Position numbers and translations under genes: made by a program. Positions 25,144 through 33,964 of a stretch of 64,000 bases of DNA are shown in pieces. The notes beneath the pieces were generated by a model. The model ran no database searches. It was not told the origin of the DNA and was given only the letters and a program-made list of their open reading frames with translations. Origin of the DNA: Amycolatopsis sp. 2-15 (GTDB lineage: Bacteria; Actinomycetota; Actinomycetes; Mycobacteriales; Pseudonocardiaceae); NCBI RefSeq assembly GCF_030285625.1, contig NZ_CP127294.1:9680001-9744000 (forward strand), given 5' to 3'. How positions within the stretch are numbered: position 1 is the first letter of the stretch; each line of letters begins with the position of its first letter.

Positions 25144-26250
25144 TGTGATGTCCGGGGACGTTGTTCAGCAGTTCGAGGGTGGTGTCACCTGACAGGTGAG
25201 GCCCTCCGGTTGTGAAGTGGAACTGCCTAGGAACCGTTTCACCAGCTGGAGGGCCTCGTGTCCCACCCTAACGCCACGCTGACCCCGATCACTCGTCTGC
25301 GGCTGGCCCGTCTGATCGTCGACCACGGATGGACCTACACCGCCGCAGCGAAAATGTTCATGGTCGCCGCGCCCACCGCAAAGAAATGGGCCACCCGCTA
25401 CCGCGACGAAGGCCCAGGCGGCATGACCGACCGCAGCAGCCGCCCGCACCACAGCCCCACCAAGACCGCACCCACACTCGTGCGCCGGATCGCACGATTG
25501 CGGTGGCGCCACCGGCTCGGCCCCGTCCAGATCGCCGGCCGGACAGGACTACCGGCCTCGACGGTGCACGCGGTGCTCGTGCGCTGCCGGATCAACCGCC
25601 TCTCCCGCATCGACCGGGTCACCGGCGAGCCGTTGCGCCGCTACGAACACGACCACCCCGGCTCGCTGATCCATGTCGATGTCACCAAGTTCGGCAACAT
25701 TCCCGACGGCGGTGGCCACCGCTTCGTCGGACGCGGTCAGGGCAAACGCAACCGGGAAGCCACCGCCAAACGCACCGGCCGACGCAACCACCGCTACGAA
25801 CCCCGCCCCGGCATCAGCTACCTGCACACCGTCATCGACGACCACTCCCGCGTCGCCTACGCAGAAATCTGCACCGATGAACCTCCGCCACCGCGATCGG
25901 TGTCCTGCACCGCGCCGTCGCCTGGTTCGCCCAGCACCATGTCGCCGTCGAGCGTGTGTTGTCCGACAACGGCTCGGCCTACCGCTCCCACGCCTGGCAT
26001 CAAGCCTGCGCCGAGCTCGGCATCACACCGAAACACACCCGCCCCTACCGGCCCCAAACGAACGGCAAAATCGAACGCTTCCACCGCACCCTCGCCGACG
26101 GCTGGGCCTACGCCCGCTTCTACACCCGCGACCAGCAACGCCGAGCAGCCCTACCAGGCTGGCTTCACTTCTACAATCACCATCGACCCCACTCCGCCCT
26201 CGGAGGCCACCCACCCATCACCCGACTAACCAACCTGCCTGAACATCACA
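25144..26250 (+). mobile_element. IS481-family insertion sequence, complete ends
   Basis: 1107 bp. Left end TGTGATGTCCGGGGACGTTG and the right end, read inward as TGTGATGTTCAGGCAGGTTG, match at 16 of 20 positions. Both are flanked by ACTAGG (25138-25143 and 26251-26256), a 6-bp target duplication that fits the NCTAGN preference known for IS481. The only cargo is a frameshifted transposase. The insertion separates two convergent genes without damaging either. Confidence 0.9.
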
Positions 26251-26255
26251 ACTAG
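25258..26255 (+). pseudogene. IS481-family DDE transposase, one-base frameshift
   Basis: GTG start after GAGGGCC. Frame 1 encodes the HTH (WTYTAAAKMFMVAAPTAKKW) and the first catalytic Asp (SLIHVDVTKF) to about 25881; the second frame continues ATAIGVLHRAVAWFAQHHVA with the second Asp (VLSDNGSAY) and the Glu (KIERFHR) to 26255. Restoring one base after GAT GAA near 25881 rejoins them, so a one-base deletion is the simplest explanation. The TAG stop is partly outside the element, in the target duplication. Confidence 0.9.
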
Positions 26256-27469
26256 GCCTTGTCCACATGGTCGCTGACGGACATCGTCGGCAGGTAGACC
26301 AGGCCGTCGAAGGCTTGGACGACGTCGACTTGGGTGAACAGGTGGGCGTGGCGCATGCTCGTCGGACCCGCCACGCCCTTCACGCGGTTGGCACGCAGGT
26401 CGACCAGGCAGGCGTCGGAGCCGGCGAGAGTGGCTTCGACGCTGTCGTCGGCCGGCGGCGGCAGCTCTTCGGTGTGGACGCGGAAGCCGAGGCGTTCGCC
26501 TTCGTCCGGGGTGAGGCCGCTGGTGGTCCCGGTGCCGGCGGTGACGCCGAGGGTGAAGTAGTCGTCGCCGAACTCGGCGGCCAGGTGCGTGCCGGCCGAG
26601 GGGAAGACCATGCCGGGCGCCGCGGCGAAGGGGACGCGCTGGAGGTGTCCGTTGTGGACCATCACGACGATCTTCGCGCCTTCGCCGTGTAGCCGGCGAA
26701 GCAGCTTCACGGTCGACGCCATGTATGTGTCGCGCGAGGAGCTCTGCATCGACGGCGCGACCCCGGCCATCATGGCCGCCAGCTCGCGCAGGTACATGTC
26801 GATGCGCAGGGCGCCGAGGGCGTGGTGCTCGGCGATGGCGTGAGCGTCCCGGTCGCGCCGCTGCGAGTAGACGGGCGCCAGCGACTCCAGGTGGGCCAGG
26901 AGGGCGGCGAAGGCCGCCGTTGCGGCGTCGCGTGCGGGGGCAGCCATCGCCGCGTAACGACCAGGGGCGACGGCGCTGCTGACGGACGCGTACGGCTCCG
27001 AAGCGGTGAGGCCGGCCTCGACGAGCGAGACGACGTCCGGGGCGACCTCCTCGAGGTAGCGCTGCACGGCCTTCAGCGCGGGCACGGGTGAGCCGCCGGA
27101 GCTCGGGACGTCGAGGCCGGCGTAGCGGATGCCGCCGTGGCCGCGGAGCCACGTGAGCATGTCGTGCGCCTCAGGCGAGTCGCCGAGGGAGAAGGTGAAG
27201 CCGTCTCGCCCGATTTCGGCGACGTCGCCGGGGGCGCCGCGCAGCCAGCCGTCGACGAGCTCACCTTCGGCGAACCCCGACTCGAACCCGAGCACGGTGA
27301 AGCCGCGTTCCTCGACGAGGTGACGGAGCAGCCGGTTGCGCAGCTCGCCGAACTCGCGGATGTGGTGGTTGTTCTCCCCGATCGCGACGATGCGCGCGTC
27401 TCCGACCAGGTCGGCGATGGGCGAGACGTCTTCGGGCATGAACGGGGTGCGGAAGTCGAGGTCTGGCAT
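26252..27469 (-). CDS. Erythromycin esterase-family protein
   Basis: 405 aa from the ATG at 27469. The family's active-site motifs are visible: AIGENNHHIREFGELRNRL (His-containing GExxH), VLGFESGFAEG, a central helical part with MSQSS-like SMQSSSRDTYMASTV, and VVMVHNGHLQR with the catalytic HNGH. Some members hydrolyse macrolide lactones, but most environmental ones have unknown ester or succinoglycan-like substrates. It is divergent from a TetR gene with a 31-bp gap, so that regulator probably controls it. Its TAG stop lies in the IS target duplication. Confidence 0.85.
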   Translation of the reverse strand: MPDLDFRTPFMPEDVSPIADLVGDARIVAIGENNHHIREFGELRNRLLRHLVEERGFTVLGFESGFAEGELVDGWLRGAPGDVAEIGRDGFTFSLGDSPEAHDMLTWLRGHGGIRYAGLDVPSSGGSPVPALKAVQRYLEEVAPDVVSLVEAGLTASEPYASVSSAVAPGRYAAMAAPARDAATAAFAALLAHLESLAPVYSQRRDRDAHAIAEHHALGALRIDMYLRELAAMMAGVAPSMQSSSRDTYMASTVKLLRRLHGEGAKIVVMVHNGHLQRVPFAAAPGMVFPSAGTHLAAEFGDDYFTLGVTAGTGTTSGLTPDEGERLGFRVHTEELPPPADDSVEATLAGSDACLVDLRANRVKGVAGPTSMRHAHLFTQVDVVQAFDGLVYLPTMSVSDHVDKA

Positions 27470-27500
27470 ACTGGGCACACTAACGCAACTGGAGTAGCAC

Positions 27501-28139
27501 TTGGCAAGCGAAATGGCCGGAACCCGCCGACCGGGTGGGCGTACGGAGCGGACGCGCCTGGCCGTGCTGCAGGCGACGCTCGACCTGCTCGCGGAGCAGG
27601 GCTTCACGAACCTGACGGTGGACGCGGTCGCCGATCGGTCGGGCGTGCACAAGACGACGATCTACCGCCGCTGGGAGTCGAGGGACGGGCTCGTGGCCGC
27701 CGCGCTGCGCTTGGGCACCGAACAGCCGTGGACGGCGCCCGACACCGGCTCGCTGGCGGGCGACCTGGCGGAGACGCTGCTGGAACTCGTGCAGTACTTC
27801 ACCGAGCCCGGACTGCGCGAGCTCCCGACGGCGTCGGTGCTGGCGGCCTTCCACTCCCCGCGCGCGGCGGAGGCGCTGCACGCGTTCTACGAGGACCGGC
27901 ACGGGCGCTCGGCCGTGATGGTCACGCGGGCGATCTCACGCGGCGAGGTGCCGGCCGGGACCGACGCGGCGGAGGTGGTGCGAGTGGCGAGCGGGCCGAT
28001 CTTCTACCGGCTGTTCATCTCCCGGGAGCCGGTGACGGCGGCTGACGCCCGGGTGGCGGCGGAGGCAGCCGCGGCGGCGGCGCGGGCGGGGGTGTTCGTG
28101 CGGGACTCGGCGCGTGGGGGCGCGGAATCGGGGGCATGA
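27501..28139 (+). CDS. TetR/AcrR-family regulator
   Basis: 212 aa. HTH: FTNLTVDAVADRSGVHKTTIYRRWESRDGLV. A TTG at 27501 follows GGAG by six bases; an ATG at 27513 (MAGTRRPGG) is the alternative and would be 208 aa. The 31-bp gap to the divergent erythromycin-esterase-like gene is where its operator should be. The C-terminal tail after about residue 185 is Ala-rich (AAEAAAAAARAGVFVRDSAR), and this coding stretch is repeated, decayed, three more times downstream. Confidence 0.88.
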   Translation: MASEMAGTRRPGGRTERTRLAVLQATLDLLAEQGFTNLTVDAVADRSGVHKTTIYRRWESRDGLVAAALRLGTEQPWTAPDTGSLAGDLAETLLELVQYFTEPGLRELPTASVLAAFHSPRAAEALHAFYEDRHGRSAVMVTRAISRGEVPAGTDAAEVVRVASGPIFYRLFISREPVTAADARVAAEAAAAAARAGVFVRDSARGGAESGA

Positions 28140-28400
28140 TCTCTCGCCGCGGAGGCAGCTGCGGCGGCGGCACGGGCTTGGGGCCTTTGTCCGGGGCTCG
28201 GCGGGCGGGGCCGGGGAATTCGGGGCGTGAACTCTCGCCGCGGCGGCTGCTGCTGCTGCGCAGGTGCGGGCTGGGGTGTTCGTGCGGGACTCGGCGCGCA
28301 GGAGCGCGGAGATCGGGCTTGACCTCTCTGCGGCCGCGAGGGCTGGGATGTATGTGCGGCACTCGACGAGCGGGGGCGCGGTTTTCTGGGAGGGCTTGGC
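28059..28400 (+). repeat. ~91-bp degenerate tandem repeats derived from tetR 3' end
   Basis: Four units with starts near 28059 (inside tetR), 28149, 28232 and 28324, spacing about 90-92 bp. Shared blocks are CTCTCGCCGCGGAGGCAGC, GGTGTTCGTGCGGGACTC and GGCGCG..GGGGCGCGG; the GTGTTCGTGCGGGACTCGGC block at about 28092 recurs 184 bp later. The unit is not a multiple of three, so the copies are not an extension of the protein. Confidence 0.85.
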
Positions 28401-28805
28401 CTCTGTCTGCGGGCGGCCAAGGCGGAGGAGGCGCGGGCCGACGTTTCGTGAGGGTCGACGGGTGAAGACGCGGAATTGCAGCTGGACCTTGGTGTCGCCG
28501 GTTAGTGGCGACGAGTTGCGGCCCGCGGTGATCGTTCCTTTGTCGTCGGGGCAGGGCAGCCCGCGCAGCGATGGGAATCCGGCTTCTCTGCACCGCTGCG
28601 GAAAACCGAGATCGATTGCCGGACAGTCCGGGGGCACAGGCGCGCGGCAGAGCGAGCAGGTCGCCTGTCGGTGGGGAGCATCGTCAGACAGCCGCACCAA
28701 GCGGATGACGCGCGGACGGTGGCGCGAGGTGGTCCGGAGGCGCCGTCGCCGGCCGTTGGCCTAACGGCGCCACGTGGGGGCCGACGGCGATCGAAGGCTC
28801 GGCAA
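28401..28805. other. Gene-free stretch after tetR repeats
   Basis: No supportable gene. It holds a short palindrome TCGCCGGTTAGTGGCGA near 28496 related to those at 16293 and 33921. Possible open frames on either strand have no family resemblance and poor starts. Confidence 0.6.
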
Positions 28806-28971
28806 GTGTCCGGTGATCACGAGATCTACAGAGATCATGCCGACATGTACGCGCGCTTGCCGAGCACAGCGCTGCCAATTCCCTCTACGACCGGCCGGCG
28901 ATCTTGCGGCTCGCGGGTGACGTCGCGGGCAAGCGGGTGGTGGAGCTCGTTGTGCGGGCGGGAGTCTGACG
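28806..28971 (+). pseudogene. Remnant of a SAM-dependent methyltransferase N-terminus
   Basis: GTG start reads VSGDHEIYRDHADMYARL; after a one-base shift near 28865 the text continues AEHSAANSLYDRPAILRLAG then DVAGKRVVELV. This is the canonical N-terminal region of class I methyltransferases up to motif I, where VLDAGCGxG would be expected but the remnant reads ELVVRAGV and stops. The rest of the gene is missing. Probably a fragment left by deletion. Confidence 0.7.
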
Positions 28972-29039
28972 GCTCAGTTCACCGAGCGTTGAGGTCCTGA
29001 CCAGGGTGGAACCGCGATTGCCGTTGAGGGGCGAAACCG

Positions 29040-29819
29040 TCAGCCTTGAAGAGAGGTGCGGTAGCGGACTTCCTCGATGGTGACCGTGCCGTTCGCGACG
29101 GATTCGACCTTGGTGCGGCCGTCGAGGGTCCAGCCGGTGCGTTCGTAGAAGGTGCGGGCGCGGGTGTTGCCGGCGAGGACCCAGAGGGTGGCGGTGGGGA
29201 AGTCGGTGGCCAGGGCCGTGAGGGCGAGGGTGTGGAGGGCGCGGCCGAAGCCCTGGCTCCAGAACTCGGGCAGCAGGTAGATCGAGGCCAGTTCGCCCGT
29301 GTCGGGGGTGGCGTCCTCGTCGCGGCTGGGGCTGGAGGCGGCGAAGCCGGCGATGGTGCCGTCGGGGGTTTCGGCGACGAGGACGGTGTGGCGGGGTGCC
29401 GGGGCGGCCAGGTTCTCCGTCCAGAAAGCTTCGCGGCGGGACGCCGAGAGGCCGGCGAGGAAGTCGGCGGGGAGGAGGCCGGCGTAGGCGGCCTGCCAGG
29501 AGCCGACGTGGACGCGGGCGATGCCGGAGGCGTCCGCGACGAGGGCCGGGCGGACGGTCGCAGCCGAGGCAGGTGTGGTCGCCGGGCCGGAAGCAGCAGA
29601 GTCCGACGAAGTCACAGCGGCGGAGCCGGAGCCCGACGACGGCACAGCCCCGGAGCCAGAGCCCGACGAAGTCACGGCGCCAGACCCGGAGACCGACGAC
29701 GCCACAGCACCAGAGCCCGAAGCACGCACAGCCCCGGAGCCAGACCCAGAGCCCGAACGAGAACCGCGCGTATCAGCGCCAAAACCCGCCGAACGACCCG
29801 AAGACTCCGAAGCCGTCAA
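29040..29819 (-). CDS. GNAT acetyltransferase with Ser/Gly-repeat N-terminal extension
   Basis: 259 aa. The TTG start at 29819 overlaps the recG stop (TTGA) and follows GGAGAAGAA, a good ribosome site inside the recG end. Residues ~15-80 are a low-complexity linker with repeated SGSGAV-S-SGSG units. The GNAT domain (~88-255) shows VHVGSWQAAYAGLLPADFL, LASIYLLPEFWSQGFGRAL (acetyl-CoA loop) and NTRARTFYERTGWTLDG. The substrate is unknown. If the linker is not translated, an internal start near residue 80 (TVRPALVADA) would remain, but none has a clear ribosome site. Confidence 0.78.
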   Translation of the reverse strand: MTASESSGRSAGFGADTRGSRSGSGSGSGAVRASGSGAVASSVSGSGAVTSSGSGSGAVPSSGSGSAAVTSSDSAASGPATTPASAATVRPALVADASGIARVHVGSWQAAYAGLLPADFLAGLSASRREAFWTENLAAPAPRHTVLVAETPDGTIAGFAASSPSRDEDATPDTGELASIYLLPEFWSQGFGRALHTLALTALATDFPTATLWVLAGNTRARTFYERTGWTLDGRTKVESVANGTVTIEEVRYRTSLQG

Positions 29820-31969
29820 TTCTTCTCCAAGTACTCCGCGCGCTCCATGTCCACCACATCGGACACCATCTGGGCCAAGCCAGGGTACGAAGAGAGCGTC
29901 GGGTCGCGCACCACGATTTCCTGGGACTGGGCGCGCGCCTCGGTGATCACGTCTTCGTCGCGCAGGAGCGACAGCAGTTTCAGGCCCGAGCGTTTCCCGG
30001 ACTGGGCCGCGCCGAGGATGTCGCCCTCGCGGCGGAGTTCGAGGTCCAGGCGGGAGAGTTCGAAGCCGTCGGTGGTGGACTCGACGGCGGCGAGGCGTTC
30101 GCGAGTCGAGGTGCCGTCCAACGTCTCCGTCACCAGCAAGCACAGGCCCGGCACACTGCCCCGGCCGACGCGGCCGCGCAGCTGGTGCAGCTGGCTCACG
30201 CCGAAGCGGTCGGCGTCCAGGATGACCATTGCGGTGGCGTTGGGGACGTTCACGCCGACCTCGACGACGGTCGTCGCCACGAGGACGTCGATCTGGCCGG
30301 CGCCGAAGGCCTGCATCACAGCGTCCTTCTCGTCCGCAGGCATGCGGCCGTGCAGCGCCGCCACGCGAAGGCCCTTCAACGGCCCACCCGCCAGCTCCGG
30401 CGCGACGTCCAGCACCGCGAGCGGCGGGCGCTTGTCGCTCTTGTCCGACGGGGGCTCGTCGCCGATGCGCGGACACACGACGTACGCCTGGTGCCCCTTC
30501 GAGACTTCCTCGCGCACGCGCTCCCAAGCCCGGTCGAGCCACGCGGGTTTCTCCGCCACGGGCACCACGGTCGTCTTGATCGGCGAGCGTCCGACAGGCA
30601 TCTCGCGCAGCGCGGACGTCTCCAGGTCGCCGTACACGGTCATCGCGACCGTGCGCGGGATCGGCGTCGCGGTCATCACCAGCACGTGCGGCGACGTGGA
30701 GTCCGAACCGCGCGAGCGCAGGGCGTCGCGCTGCTCCACCCCGAAGCGGTGCTGCTCGTCGACGACGACGAACCCGAGGTCGGCGAACTGCACCGTGTCC
30801 TGGATCAGCGCATGCGTGCCGACGACGATCCCGGCCTCGCCGCTCACCGTCTCCAGCAGCGACTTCTTGCGTTCCTTCGCACCCATCGAGCCGGTGAGCA
30901 ACGTCACGCGCGTGGCCTTCTCCGCAGCCCCCAGCTCGCCCGCCATGCCGAGCTCGCCGAGCATCTCCCGCAGCGAACGCGCGTGCTGCGCCGCCAGCAC
31001 CTCCGTGGGCGCGAGCATCGCCGACTGTCGCCCCGAATCGACGATCTGCAGCATCGCCCGCAGCGCGACCACGGTCTTGCCGGAACCCACCTCGCCCTGC
31101 AACAGCCGGTTCATCGGGTGCTCGGTCGCGAGGTCCGCGGCGATCTCCTCGCCGATCGCGCGCTGGCCGGCGGTGAGGTCGAACGGCAGGCGCTTGTCGA
31201 ACGCGTCGAGCAGCCCGCCGTCGGCGTGCGGGCTGGCCTTGGCCGGGCGCGACACCGCGGAATGCCGCCGCTGCGCGAAAATCAGCTGCACGGCCATGGC
31301 CTCGTCCCACTTGAGGCGGTGGCGCGAGGTCTCCAGGTGCGCCCAGTCCTCGGGCCGGTGGATGCCGCGCAATGCCCGTTCGAGACCGGGCAGCCCGTGC
31401 TGCTTCAGCACGTCGGCGGGCATCGGGTCGGCATCGACCTCCAGCACGTCGAGGACCTGTCGCACGCACTTCGCGATCGACCACGTCGGCATGCCCTGCG
31501 CCGCCGGGTACACGGGGATGATCTCGGCCAGGAAGTTGTCAACGGCCTCGGCTTCACGCTCGGCGTCGAGCAGCTCGTACTCCGGGTTGGCCAGCTGCAG
31601 GGTGTCGCGGAACGCGGTGACCTTGCCCGCGAACAGGCCGGTCTTGCCCGGCGCCAGTTCCTTCTCACGCCACGCCTGGTTGAAGAACGCGCAGGCCAGC
31701 CGACGTTTCCCGTCGGTGATGACCATGTCGAGGATCGTGCCGCTGCGCGACTTCATGCGGCGCTTGCTGATCTTCTCGATCCGCGCCAGCACGGTCGCGT
31801 GTTCGCCCAGCTCCAGGCCGGCGATGTCGGTGAGCTCACCGCGCTCGGCGTAGCGGCGCGGGTAGTGGCGCAGCAGGTCGGAGACGGTCTCGATGTCGAG
31901 CGCGCCCGACAGCGCTTTCGCCGTCTTCGCGCCCAGCAGCAGCGGCAGCTTTTCGCGCAACCCGGCCAT
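29816..31969 (-). CDS. recG: ATP-dependent DNA helicase RecG
   Basis: 717 aa. N-terminal wedge domain with the OB fold (~1-160), then Walker A LLQGEVGSGKTVVAL, motif II VVVDEQHRFGVEQR, TATPIPRT, and C-terminal helicase motifs HGRMPADEKD, VATTVVEVGVNVPNA and QLHQLRGRVGRG. It reverses stalled forks and processes R-loops. The start at 31969 lies 2 bp from the DAK2 gene stop, and the downstream GNAT gene overlaps it, so the three are one transcript. Confidence 0.97.
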   Translation of the reverse strand: MAGLREKLPLLLGAKTAKALSGALDIETVSDLLRHYPRRYAERGELTDIAGLELGEHATVLARIEKISKRRMKSRSGTILDMVITDGKRRLACAFFNQAWREKELAPGKTGLFAGKVTAFRDTLQLANPEYELLDAEREAEAVDNFLAEIIPVYPAAQGMPTWSIAKCVRQVLDVLEVDADPMPADVLKQHGLPGLERALRGIHRPEDWAHLETSRHRLKWDEAMAVQLIFAQRRHSAVSRPAKASPHADGGLLDAFDKRLPFDLTAGQRAIGEEIAADLATEHPMNRLLQGEVGSGKTVVALRAMLQIVDSGRQSAMLAPTEVLAAQHARSLREMLGELGMAGELGAAEKATRVTLLTGSMGAKERKKSLLETVSGEAGIVVGTHALIQDTVQFADLGFVVVDEQHRFGVEQRDALRSRGSDSTSPHVLVMTATPIPRTVAMTVYGDLETSALREMPVGRSPIKTTVVPVAEKPAWLDRAWERVREEVSKGHQAYVVCPRIGDEPPSDKSDKRPPLAVLDVAPELAGGPLKGLRVAALHGRMPADEKDAVMQAFGAGQIDVLVATTVVEVGVNVPNATAMVILDADRFGVSQLHQLRGRVGRGSVPGLCLLVTETLDGTSTRERLAAVESTTDGFELSRLDLELRREGDILGAAQSGKRSGLKLLSLLRDEDVITEARAQSQEIVVRDPTLSSYPGLAQMVSDVVDMERAEYLEKN

Positions 31970-31971
31970 TT

Positions 31972-33567
31972 CTATTCGACCCCCATCAGCAGCACGGCTC
32001 CGGCCTGGCCACTGGCATAACTCGTCAACTCCACTTCGGGGTGCTCCAGCCGCAGCTGCTCGGCGAGCTCCGCGGTCACGCCCGGCGGGGCGCCGGCCCC
32101 GCTCAGCACGGTGACCAGCTCGCCGCCGAGTGTCAGCATCCGGTTGAGCACGCTCATCGCGGCCGCGACGAGGTTCGTCTCCGAAGCAGGCGCCGGTTCG
32201 ATCAGCACCACCTCGTCGTCGACCAGGCCGATCACGTCGCCGGACTGGGCCCGGCCCACCCAGGTTAGCGACTCCTCGCCCGCGATCCGCACCTCGCCAC
32301 GCCTGGTCGCCGCGGCGGCCTCGGCCATGGCGACGACGTCGTCGTTGACCCGACGGCCCTCGTCGTGCACCGCGAGCGCGGCCAGCACCTGCACCGGCGA
32401 AGTGCAGGGGATCACCACGACTTCGCGGTCGCCGGCCATCGCGTGGCCCGCCGCCGCGTCGGCCGCGGCCGTGAGGTCGAGACCGCCGGGCAGCACCGTC
32501 ACGTGCCGGCCCGCGGCCTCGTTGAACAGCCCGATCATGTCCTCGACGCCGGGTTTCCCGCCGTCGGGCACGGCCAGCACGGCGACGCCCTCGGCCCGCA
32601 GCAGCTCGGCCAGCCCTCCGCCGTGGACCACGGCCACTACCGACCGGTCCAGCCCGCCGCCGGGCTCGATCGGCATCGGGGTGAGCAGCGGCTCGACGCG
32701 GATCCGACGTGGCCGGCCCAGCTCCAGTCCGGCCTCGATGGCCGCGCCGATGTCGGCGCAGTGGACGTGCACCGCGTGGCTGCCCGAACCGTCGCCGGCC
32801 ACCGTGACGCTGTCGCCGAAGCCGCTCAGCTCCTTGCGCAACGCCGGCAGCCGCGCCTCCTCGACGCCGTCCAGCAGGTACATGACCTCCCACGCGTACG
32901 GCGCGGGCTCGGCGGCAGCAGGCGCCTCGACGGTGGTCGTGAGCTCTCGCTCGGGCTGGGTGACGGTGCCGCTGATCACGCCGGCCAGCGCGTCGAGCAC
33001 GGCGACGAGACCTCGCCCGCCGGCGTCGACGACCCCCGCTTTCGCGAGGGCCGGCAGTTGTTTGGGCGTCTCCTCCAACGCGGCCGCGGCTGCCGCGGCG
33101 ACGGTGGCGGCGACCTCGGCCAGTGGCCGCGTGTCCTCCTGGACGGCCGCGGCCACGACGTGCAACACAGTCAGCATCGTCCCCGCGACGGGCCGGCTCA
33201 CCGCGCCCGTGGCGATCCGGTCGGCGTGGGCCAGCGCGGCCGCGAGCCCGGCGCCGTCGAGATCGCCGCCGTCGGCCGCCCAGTCGGCGATTCCCCGCAC
33301 GACCTGGGAAATGATCACGCCGGAGTTGCCGCGCGCAGCGGCGACGGCGCCCTTCGCCAGCACGGTCAGTGCCTCGGCCACGCCGGACGGCTCCGCCGCG
33401 GCCAACGCGTCGCGAGCGCCCGTCATGGTGTGCAGCAGGTTCGAACCCGTGTCGGAGTCCGCGACGGGGTACACGTTGATGCCGTTGATCGCCGGGCGCA
33501 GCACCTCCAGGCTGCGCACGCACGCCGCCGACCAGGCCGCCACCGCTGCCACGTCCAGCACCCGCAC
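31972..33567 (-). CDS. DAK2-domain protein, FakA/YloV-like kinase
   Basis: 531 aa. The N-terminal DhaL domain (~1-200) has the ADP/Mg site INVYPVADSDTGSNLLHTM and the gate ARGNSGVIISQVVRG. A middle domain and a DegV/FakB-interacting-type C-terminal domain (HVTVLPGGLDLTAAADAA...) follow. In firmicutes FakA phosphorylates fatty acids; in actinobacteria the role is less clear. GTG start. In Mycobacterium tuberculosis the homologue is split into two genes; here it is intact. Confidence 0.88.
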   Translation of the reverse strand: MRVLDVAAVAAWSAACVRSLEVLRPAINGINVYPVADSDTGSNLLHTMTGARDALAAAEPSGVAEALTVLAKGAVAAARGNSGVIISQVVRGIADWAADGGDLDGAGLAAALAHADRIATGAVSRPVAGTMLTVLHVVAAAVQEDTRPLAEVAATVAAAAAAALEETPKQLPALAKAGVVDAGGRGLVAVLDALAGVISGTVTQPERELTTTVEAPAAAEPAPYAWEVMYLLDGVEEARLPALRKELSGFGDSVTVAGDGSGSHAVHVHCADIGAAIEAGLELGRPRRIRVEPLLTPMPIEPGGGLDRSVVAVVHGGGLAELLRAEGVAVLAVPDGGKPGVEDMIGLFNEAAGRHVTVLPGGLDLTAAADAAAGHAMAGDREVVVIPCTSPVQVLAALAVHDEGRRVNDDVVAMAEAAAATRRGEVRIAGEESLTWVGRAQSGDVIGLVDDEVVLIEPAPASETNLVAAAMSVLNRMLTLGGELVTVLSGAGAPPGVTAELAEQLRLEHPEVELTSYASGQAGAVLLMGVE

Positions 33568-33634
33568 CCCGTAACCTCCTCGCCGGTCCCCGCGAGCGTA
33601 TCGACCCCGCGGCGACCCGCCCGAGACGAGTAGT

Positions 33635-33640
33635 TACTAT
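33635..33640 (+). promoter_or_regulatory. Possible -10 element for rpmB
   Basis: TACTAT lies in the AT-richest part of the divergent gap, about 60 bp before rpmB; a similar TACTAT is found at the hup promoter. No good -35 box is visible, so this is a weak call. Confidence 0.35.
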
Positions 33641-33700
33641 GGACGAGTTGCCCAGCTGGTCTGGGCGCCATTCTTTGTCCCATATCCAGAGGAGTTCGAC

Positions 33701-33892
33701 GTGGCTGCCGTGTGCGACGTCTGTGGCAAGGGACCCGGCTTCGGCAAGTCGGTCTCGCACTCCCACCGGCGTACCAACCGCCGGTGGAACCCGAACATCC
33801 AGACTGTGCACGCCAAGATCGGCGTGTCCCAGCGCAAGCGCCTCAACGTGTGCACCTCGTGCATCAAGGCGGGCAAGGTCGTCCGAGGTTGA
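33701..33892 (+). CDS. rpmB: 50S ribosomal protein L28 (zinc-binding form)
   Basis: 63 aa, GTG start with AGAGGAG upstream. Contains the L28 core [19 protein letters not shown] and two CxxC pairs (CDVC near residue 5 and CTSC near residue 51), i.e. the C+ zinc-ribbon version. The usual L28-recG-DAK2 neighbourhood is conserved, with divergent orientation to the DAK2 gene. Confidence 0.96.
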   Translation: MAAVCDVCGKGPGFGKSVSHSHRRTNRRWNPNIQTVHAKIGVSQRKRLNVCTSCIKAGKVVRG

Positions 33893-33929
33893 GGTAGGGG
33901 GCGCTCGTGAGGGCGCCCGATTGCCGCTG

Positions 33930-33963
33930 AATGGCGAGTGCTCGGTGAGCACTCGCCATTTTT
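33930..33963. terminator. Bidirectional terminator between rpmB and hydrolase gene
   Basis: Perfect 14-bp stem AATGGCGAGTGCTC / GAGCACTCGCCATT with a 3-nt loop; on the plus strand a T-run follows (ATTTTTG). A second GGGCGC / GCGCCC hairpin lies just before it near 33900-33918. Ends both rpmB and the convergent hydrolase gene. Confidence 0.9.
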
Positions 33964-33964
33964 G

